Shown: one piece after another, positions 57,495-64,000 of the stretch | Layout: the number at the start of each line of letters is the position of its first letter | Numbering within the stretch: position 1 is the first letter of the stretch | DNA from: Armigeres subalbatus | Taxonomy: Eukaryota; Arthropoda; Insecta; Diptera; Culicidae | Assembly: GCF_024139115.2 (NCBI RefSeq) | Contig: NC_085141.1 | Span: 382,750,654-382,814,653, forward strand | Direction of reading: 5' to 3' | Length of the DNA: 64,000 nucleotides | The notes under the pieces: generated by a model | The model's input: only the letters and a program-made list of their open reading frames with translations | Told to the model about the DNA's origin: nothing | The model's database searches: none | Program-made: the position numbers and the translations under genes

Positions 57495-57667
57495 TTAGCA
57501 GAACCTCCTCTATTTTAGTAGGATTGCTGCTCCTGGACTTGTTTCTGGCAGTGGCAATCTGTGTCTGACTCGTAGCTCCTGGTATGTTAGCAAAAAGAAG
57601 CAATAAAATTGGTGCTGTAGGCGATAAGATAAATATATTATGTTCAATGAGATGAAGAACGGGACAG

Positions 57668-57731
57668 TAAATTAATGTCCAAGTCGGGTAGTTTAATCCC
57701 CGGAATATAGGCAATTAACATTGATTGAACA
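57668..57731. repeat. Terminal fragment of repeat unit X
   Basis: Matches the right end of the composite at 48590-48653: TAATGTCCAAGTCGGGTAGT, TTAATCCCCGG, AGGCAATTAACATTGATTGAAC. Only about 60 bp is present, so X can exist as a short end. Confidence 0.6.
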
Positions 57732-57888
57732 GAGCATACATGTTTAAAAAGTGATTCCTAGTATCAATAGTTATAAAGAAATACACGTGCCTATTATGTT
57801 CCGGAAAATCTCTTCAAACTCGATATCATATTTGTGTTACTTATTAGGACACTATATACTATTCATCGCAATATACGTGAAACCTACG

Positions 57889-58143
57889 AGGGGCTCTCCT
57901 TAACCTAGCGGCAAGACGCGCTACAAAGTGCTACAAAGCAAGACCATGCTGAGGGTGGCTGGGTTCGATTCCCAGTGCCGGTTTGGAAATTGTCTCGACT
58001 TTCCTGGGCATAAAAGTATCATCGTGTTAGCCTCATGATATACGAATACAAAAATGGCACCTTGGCTTAGAAACCTCGCAGTTAATAACTGTGGAAGTGC
58101 TGAATGAACACTAAGCTGCGAGGCGGCAATGTCTTAGAAGAAG
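57889..58143 (+). mobile_element. tRNA-derived SINE (Feilai-like), copy 2
   Basis: Same family as copy 1, somewhat diverged; the segment between A-box and B-box has a small duplication (GCTACAAAGTGCTACAAAG). It keeps GGTTCGATTCC and ends TTAGAAGAAG. Flanks ACGTGAAACCTACG (57875-57888) and ACGTGAGACCCACG (58144-58157) are a slightly decayed target duplication. Confidence 0.78.
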
Positions 58144-58729
58144 ACGTGAGACCCACGGCATACAAAATCAAGACACAATCGCCACGTATGTATACATCAA
58201 TTTTCATCGTAAATAATTGACGTCACCGCTATCGATGCTCAGGACGAGGTACGCCAACGCTCTACGATTTAGTTTGGCCTTCTTTTGCACTCGTTCATGC
58301 TGCGATAGCAATCACGTCACTTTTGAATTGTCATTTTCTTGAGACGTGAGACCAATAATCAACGAAGGTAATGGAGAATTTGCTGCTCTGATCCAGTACT
58401 CGCTGAACCTATCTCCGGACATGCAGAGTAAAAAAAACACATTTTTGGAGGCGTCAACGTTTGGAAGTTTGATAAATGGCGATAAGAAATGCATTGAGCC
58501 AATTCTATTACATCAACACTGTAATACTAAAGACACATAGTGTGATTCCTGACCCTGAGTGGTACGTACAGTGCCAGCTGTCAAAACGCGTGGAGAAAAA
58601 ATCATATCACAGTACAGGATTCACAGTGGAATCAGATGTCTGTTCAGAGTGTAATATAATGGTCTTGAGCTAAGAAGTCATTGTCTTATACTGAAGAACT
58701 ACCTTACATTCTCAAAGTTTCTATCAGTG

Positions 58730-58910
58730 CGCGTTAGGAGAAGGAGAAGTGAATCACAAATAGATCACATTCTTATGAGCGTCATAAAGCTTCAAGGAAG
58801 CTTAAAGCATCCAGAGGTAAAGGCATTGATCCAAATCGACTAAGCGATCATAAGATGATAATTAGAATACCAAAACCAAGCAACATTATAACGCCCTTCA
58901 CAAAACCAAC
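58730..58910 (+). pseudogene. Decayed LINE endonuclease fragment
   Basis: Two frames give RRSESQIDHILMSVIKLQGS and, after a shift, KASRGKGIDPNRLSDHKMII. SQIDHIL and LSDHK are endonuclease motifs of LINEs. Too short and altered for a clade call. Confidence 0.45.
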
Positions 58911-59609
58911 GCTTCGAGGAAAAAGGTGCAGAAATTCATCGCACACTTAATTGCTTAGTCGATGTTCGGTACTTTTTTAAGCTGATATGCTCGTCAAAAC
59001 TATTCAATTACAGTACGTTCGGCTACTTTTTGCTGATTATAACGAAATCAGCAACGTAAACTACTGAAAATCAGCATTCCCTAAAATCAAATACTGCTTT
59101 CTGCTAATTATAATACTGATTAGATCGGTAAACATAAAAATTCCCCTACCGTCAGTTTGTTCGGTAGTATCTATTACTGATCATTCGGTAATCGAACTAA
59201 TTTTACTGTACGGTCTTCAATTTTATTGCTGAACATTCCGAAAGCTTCTCTATAATCTGTCAAACAACTAAACTCTTCCATTCCATTTTGCGATTTCATA
59301 GTTGACCCCATTATGTAGCAAACAAGTGGTGAAAATATAGTTCGCAGAAAAACCTCACATTTGGCAACGTAATACGACTCTCAATATTACTTTTTAACGC
59401 TGAAAACGAGATTGCTTTATATAGTCCACGATGAGCATCGATGGATTTCATTGCCTCAGCAAAGCGAGTAAGTACTGTTCCATTTTAAATCAACCTAAAT
59501 CAAAGCGCTAATAAAATGTCTCATAATGCTCTCAGTTTGTTTTAAATGGAATAGTATTTATAAACTCGTATTCCTGGACAATGGAAATCTTTATCTTAAT
59601 AATAATATA

Positions 59610-59818
59610 CTCAATCCAGTTGAAACCCGGAATTGGGGACTAGCGAAGTTGGATTTTTCTCACAATCTGTACGTTAAACCTTACTTCGGAAGTGGTGCGC
59701 TGAATAACGCTTCGCGATATGAAAACAGCGCACCACTTCCGAAGTTAGGTTTAACGTACGGATTGTGAGAAAAATCCAACTTCGATAGCCCCCAATTCCG
59801 GGTTTCAACTGGATTGAG
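59610..59818. mobile_element. 209-bp hairpin MITE
   Basis: Arms of about 90 bp: CTCAATCCAGTTGAAACCCGG at the outside (given as CTCAATCCAG and TTGAAACCCGG) to GAAGTGGTGCGCTG at the inside, paired with the reverse at 59723-59818. Only a handful of mismatches. Flanks are AATAATATA and AATAAATAC. Confidence 0.65.
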
Positions 59819-60402
59819 AATAAATACTTTTTCACAATTAAAAAAAGTTTAGTAAAAATTTTCGAACATTGTAATTGGAATTACTGAACTATCAGCTTTC
59901 GACCCGCATCTGACATTGCTCCGGTATTTTTTGACAGCTCGCAAGATCTGCTTGGTTATCGAACACTCAGTAATCATTTAAATTACCGAACAGATCACCG
60001 AACGCTCAGCTGTTATAATGTCGTCAAAAAAATGGCTGAGTTCGGTATTAATAAGTAAGTGTGAAGAGACATGGCAAGATAATCAACAAATTCCGTTTTA
60101 TCAAAGGGGATAGAAGAAAATCGAACAAAAGACAACGAAAGTTTGTTTACATTACAGAATGGAAAATGAAGATAAGAGGACAATCATCGGGAAGAGATGA
60201 TGTACTGATACAAAAGGCAGACAACTACTCTCCCGGACTTGAACCTACCAGGATGGAGATTCGCATCAGGACAGGATGGGATAGTCAGACAGCTGCGTTG
60301 AACTATTTTCAGAACAAATAACGCCCCTTCGGAATGGATGAACACATTACAAATTCTTACTAATTCTGGATACATACACTGCAAAAAATATCTATATAAG
60401 AT

Positions 60403-60666
60403 ATATCAAGCTCTATCTGGTAAAAGGGCGAATGTCGCAAGAGAGGATTCTCTTCGTCGACTTCCCCTCTTTTAAATAAAAGTGACAAGCAGAGGAATTC
60501 ACCGCGGTTTGTCACCTTAGAATGCAAGTTTTCATTATTTTCTTTCATTCTGAGGAGAGAAACCGCAAAGAAATCATCTGCTTGTCACTTTAATTTAAAA
60601 GAGGGGAAGTCGGCGAAGAGAATTCTCTCTTGCGACATTCGCCCTTATTCCAGATAGAGCTTGATA
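60403..60666. mobile_element. 264-bp hairpin MITE
   Basis: Arms pair from ATATCAAGCTCTATCTGG at the ends through GGGCGAATGTCGCAAGAGAG and AAGAGGGGAAGTCG to GTGACAAGCAGA. Centre near 60530. Flanking duplication not certain. Confidence 0.65.
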
Positions 60667-60669
60667 TGT

Positions 60670-61950
60670 GTCGCCGTTATAAATTTTTGCAATAGCTCCA
60701 CCCTAATATAATCGATAAAGAACCACACATAAATTAAATAATTGCCAATTCGAAACCACACATAAAGTTTATTTGGATATATCTTTTATTAGTAGTTCGC
60801 ATGGAGAATGGTTATGTGTGCGCTGATATACATCATAAGTTAAATCTATGGATTTTTGCCAATAAATATGTGTGGATTTTTAGTAGTGTAATACATGGAT
60901 TTACATAATGCATCCAGATCCACAAATCGTTAATATCTACTGAAAAGGTGTTACTGGATAGACTTTAAAATCAACTTCCGGCGTTATCGTAATACCAAAA
61001 GGCCTCCCAACAGAAACGTAGTGCATATAACCAAATCTTTATGCTACGCAAGATTCTAGATGAGAGATGGAGGAAAACTAAACCAGCAACCCTAGCTTCA
61101 TTGGACTTACGTCAGGTATCCGATGAAATTGATCAATACAGCGATAATATAACGTTTCGTAGAGAGATATTTATCATTGCATCTTTAAAAAAGTGTATCA
61201 ATCATATTTTAGTTACATTACGATACATACATGAACTTCTTCAAATTCAACAACGCAATAAACTTGCTTGGAAAATCACTCCAACTCGGTTTTTAAGCAG
61301 CCACTGAAACAGGCAGGCTGTGCAAGAATTTTTTGCCCAATAAAGTAGTATTCTGAATAGACTTACCTATTTTCGCACATTAGATGAATGGATAACAACC
61401 TCACCATTTTAGTTAAGCATTCGCATTAATTCCACAATTTTCATTAGTATTATAGCGACACGATTAAACAAACATTTTTTGTACAATGTTTGGAGGCCTC
61501 GTTGCCAAAATAAAGCTTATGATTTTCATTTGAAGCAGCACATTATAATTGCCTACTTTACGGATTTTTCAAACGATTTAAAGTGAATAATACACCAACA
61601 TTCCAAGGGCTGAAAAGAATCCACCACCAGAGCTAAGATTAGAAAAAATTGCCGAACATTTTGTCCATTTTGTTCGAAGCTTAATTAAGAGATTGTGCAC
61701 AATTATTGTTGTTTTTGACTATTTGGCATAATATCCAAAAGTAGGCAAACCGTCTTGTGGCATCATTTTGGTTAGACTTTATAAATATTGGTTAGAGCTT
61801 TATAAATATGAAGATTTGCAATGATAAATGTGCTCAACCGCAGTATATCAGGCTAAGGTTTGACTGTTTGAGCCATATACCCTATATCACACGCATTAGC
61901 CGTAATGCTGAAAGCATGCATTAATGAGAAAACATCATTACAGGAATTCG
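60670..61950. other. AT-rich, nothing firmly recognised
   Basis: An 88-codon frame at 61041-61307 looks like no known protein. ATTGCCAAT and CACACATAAA repeats occur at 60730-60900. Confidence 0.3.
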
Positions 61951-61959
61951 GCAACCGTA

Positions 61960-62240
61960 CTCCAGATATTCATAAAAATCAAGTTATTAAACAAGGATAT
62001 CCGAACAGCTCGACATCGTTTATCTTAATGCTGCATCGTTATCCACATTGAAAGTTTTTTTACCAGAACTAAACATCAGCACAATCGTCTTATCGCATAT
62101 CTTTCCTTATGCTGATGATTTACTTTTCATTTGCAAAGCGCAGGCAGATGTTGAAAATATCATCGCGTTACTAGAACTTACTCCTTTTCTTCGTTGGCAT
62201 GGAAATCAATCAGGCAAAATTGAAAGTGTTGTATAGGATT
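61960..62240 (+). pseudogene. Decayed reverse transcriptase fragment
   Basis: Frame 62048-62236 contains FPYADDLLFICKAQADVENI, then IALLE, the YADD box and following helix of a LINE reverse transcriptase. Upstream, in another frame, VIKQGYPNS resembles the xRQGxPxS block before it. Only about 90 residues survive; clade unknown. Confidence 0.5.
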
Positions 62241-63171
62241 CCAGATGTGATGCACATTCGTTGATATTTTTTTTTCACTCGCGCATCATCTTAATAATTC
62301 GTCGTTCAGCTGAATTGTATATAACACTGAGGGACATCGAATTTTCTATCACTGGAAAGAAAAAAAACAGACAAATTAAGCACGATTTGTTTTCTTAAGA
62401 TTTGATTTTCATAATGCACGAAAGAAACACCCAACATAGCCAGGAGGATTAATCGCGAATTTCTTTCACTATCCGCCTCCTAAAATTACAGACAGCCACC
62501 GGTTACTGATGAAATTCCAGACAGCCTAGAACAGCTGTTATTGGACCCAATATCAATCAATAATAACAAAAAATGGCATCGGTTTCGAACCAAAAAAACG
62601 GTGAGCTGGTTTGAGTTGATTTATTTCCCCTGGAGAAATTGAAAAAAAGTGGTGAATGGGGTAGCTGTTCCAGTTACCTGAGGAACCTCACATACATTTC
62701 ATTGATTTACATTAGTAGCACACATGCTGGTTCTAAAAAATATGAAACTTGTCTATTTACATTTGATTTTTTTTTCTATCGTATTTATTGGGGTCTATGC
62801 AAGGTTCAATCAGATGAAGAACCACACTCGTTTACCCTATTCTCCGTCGTATCCATGTCCTTGCTCTACATATTTAGTTTGGGTTTGGTTGCGTTCGTAT
62901 GGTATCGAAATTGCTGTCTTGCTAGTAAGGCAACAAGGCGAAAGAAGGAAATTCAAATTGCATGCGGTAGCAACGGAAAGTCTGAAAACGAAAATTATAG
63001 GGACGAATGGTGCAAAATGCACCCATGGGTCAGAAAGACTTAACTCACGTCGTTCATAATGCATTTCTGTGCGAATATTTTCATCACAATTCAATATCAG
63101 ATGCACAACTTATGTGGCATTTTGCGTAATCTGTTGGCCATATTGCACAAGGCCCATTCTGTCAAAACATT
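62241..63171. other. No gene recognised
   Basis: The largest frame, 62639-63043 (134 codons), has one hydrophobic stretch (SLLYIFSLGLVAFVWY) but no family resemblance and no splice or promoter support. I leave it uncalled. Confidence 0.3.
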
Positions 63172-63182
63172 TCAAATACCTT

Positions 63183-63477
63183 CTTCTTCTTTTTCTTATT
63201 GGCATTACATCCCCACACTGGGATAGAGCCGCCTCGCAGCTTAGTGTTCATTAAGCACTTCCACAGTTATTAACTGCGAGGTTTCTAAGCCAGGTTACCA
63301 TTTTTGCATTCGTATATCATGAGGCTAGCACGATGATACTTTTATGCCCAGGGAAGTCGAGACAATTTCCAATCCGAAAATTGCCTAGACTGGCACCGGG
63401 AATCGAACCCAGCCACCCTCAGCATGGTCTTGCTTTGTAGCCGCGCGTCTTACCGCACGGCTAAGGAGGGCCCCCAG
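63183..63477 (-). mobile_element. tRNA-derived SINE (Feilai-like), copy 3
   Basis: The longest copy, on the minus strand. It starts GGGGGCCCTCCTTAGCCG with A-box, B-box GGTTCGATTCC, body with GGCGGCTCTATCCCAGTGTG, and ends in an AAGAAAAAGAAGAAG tail. The exact 11-bp duplication TCAAATACCTT flanks it (63172-63182 and 63478-63488), so this is the youngest of the three. Confidence 0.85.
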
Positions 63478-63488
63478 TCAAATACCTT

Positions 63489-64000
63489 AGAAACCAACAA
63501 ACAACTAGTTTTTAGTAGACAATCTTTGTGATATGTAGCTAGTTACATAAGTTTAATGTCGGCACGTTGAAATCTTCATATTCTCGTTCAGTCTACATTG
63601 GTTAAACATTCATAAAGTTTCAGATGGGCATATTGACCTATTCTCCCTTACATACCCGAGGGCGTAACCCGCTCATATATCTTCCGAAATCACAAACTAC
63701 TGTACCTATAGAAAGGCCTCTGTATCGCAATTGTTTCAATAAAAGGGCATTGTTGAAGACCTTAAGCTCCAACTGCATCGAGATCGCGTTCTGAATTGAA
63801 TATACGTGTTGCTTGCTCTCAGTGATCAACGACTGTAAGGATAAACCAAACGTTTATGTAGGATATCCACTATCCAGATCCAGAGCATGTGATCAGTTGT
63901 ATAACAGACAGGCAGCTCCCTTTCTGCGAAAGAATTACAGTTATTTGTATTCCGCGATATGTGGATCAGCTTACCTTGTTGTGCTGGTTCAGTCCTCAAG
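63489..64000. other. Nothing recognised to the window end
   Basis: Small frames only; no repeat ends identified. Confidence 0.3.

Noticed and set aside
62639..63043. 134-codon frame with one hydrophobic segment
   Set aside because: No homology recognised and no gene structure around it; length is possible by chance in AT-rich DNA.
1..64000. CRISPR arrays, bacterial operons or endosymbiont insert
   Set aside because: No regular spacer arrays, no prokaryotic genes; all readable genes are spliced eukaryotic ones or eukaryotic transposons.

Overview
The window looks like nuclear DNA of a mosquito, most likely an Aedes-type culicine. The reasons are a spliced insect gene set (snf, mRpL35 and others) with short introns of about 50-70 nt, and a very high load of transposable elements. 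These include a tRNA-derived SINE resembling the Aedes Feilai family, RTE-, Jockey- and R1-like LINE fragments, a BEL/Pao LTR element and many MITEs. The species is an inference from repeats recalled, not from a search.

Genes are confined to two places. At 10.8-11.45 kb there are the last two exons of a MYND zinc-finger protein whose upstream exons I could not find. At 30.4-36.2 kb there is a compact island of five housekeeping genes in alternating orientation: a FAHD2-like fumarylacetoacetate-hydrolase-family enzyme (+), mitochondrial ribosomal protein L35 (-), a small basic UPF0390 protein (+), a quinone-oxidoreductase-like MDR protein (-) and the U1A/U2B'' snRNP protein snf (+). Each convergent pair has AATAAA signals placed almost back to back, and each divergent pair shares a 300-400 bp promoter region. 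Three of the five have mitochondrial-type N-termini.

The rest is repeat-dominated. From 2.9 to 8.3 kb: a TA-flanked MITE, a 2-kb palindrome with 5-bp target duplication and CACAGTG termini (Transib-like), and an 866-bp palindrome with an exact 10-bp duplication. From 14.85 to 21.97 kb: a MITE split by a full-length BEL/Pao element with 550-bp LTRs, TCAAC duplications and a frameshifted coding region lacking the RT YVDD box. From 22 to 29.8 kb: minisatellites, MITEs, a satellite array split by an R1-like LINE fragment that itself holds another MITE, then a Jockey-like fragment. From 37 to 64 kb: SINEs, RTE and other LINE pieces, a perfect 71-bp-arm hairpin, a 1.1-kb inverted composite carrying two tRNA-like sequences, a 152-bp tandem array, a PIF/Harbinger-like 1.96-kb element and several palindromic MITEs.

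I found no CRISPR array, operon, defence island or clearly new protein system. The most unusual items are the palindromic mobile elements with resolvable target duplications, the tRNA-bearing inverted composite and the shared polyadenylation architecture of the gene island. Element boundaries were read by eye from terminal repeats and flanking duplications. Family names are recollection-based unless stated.
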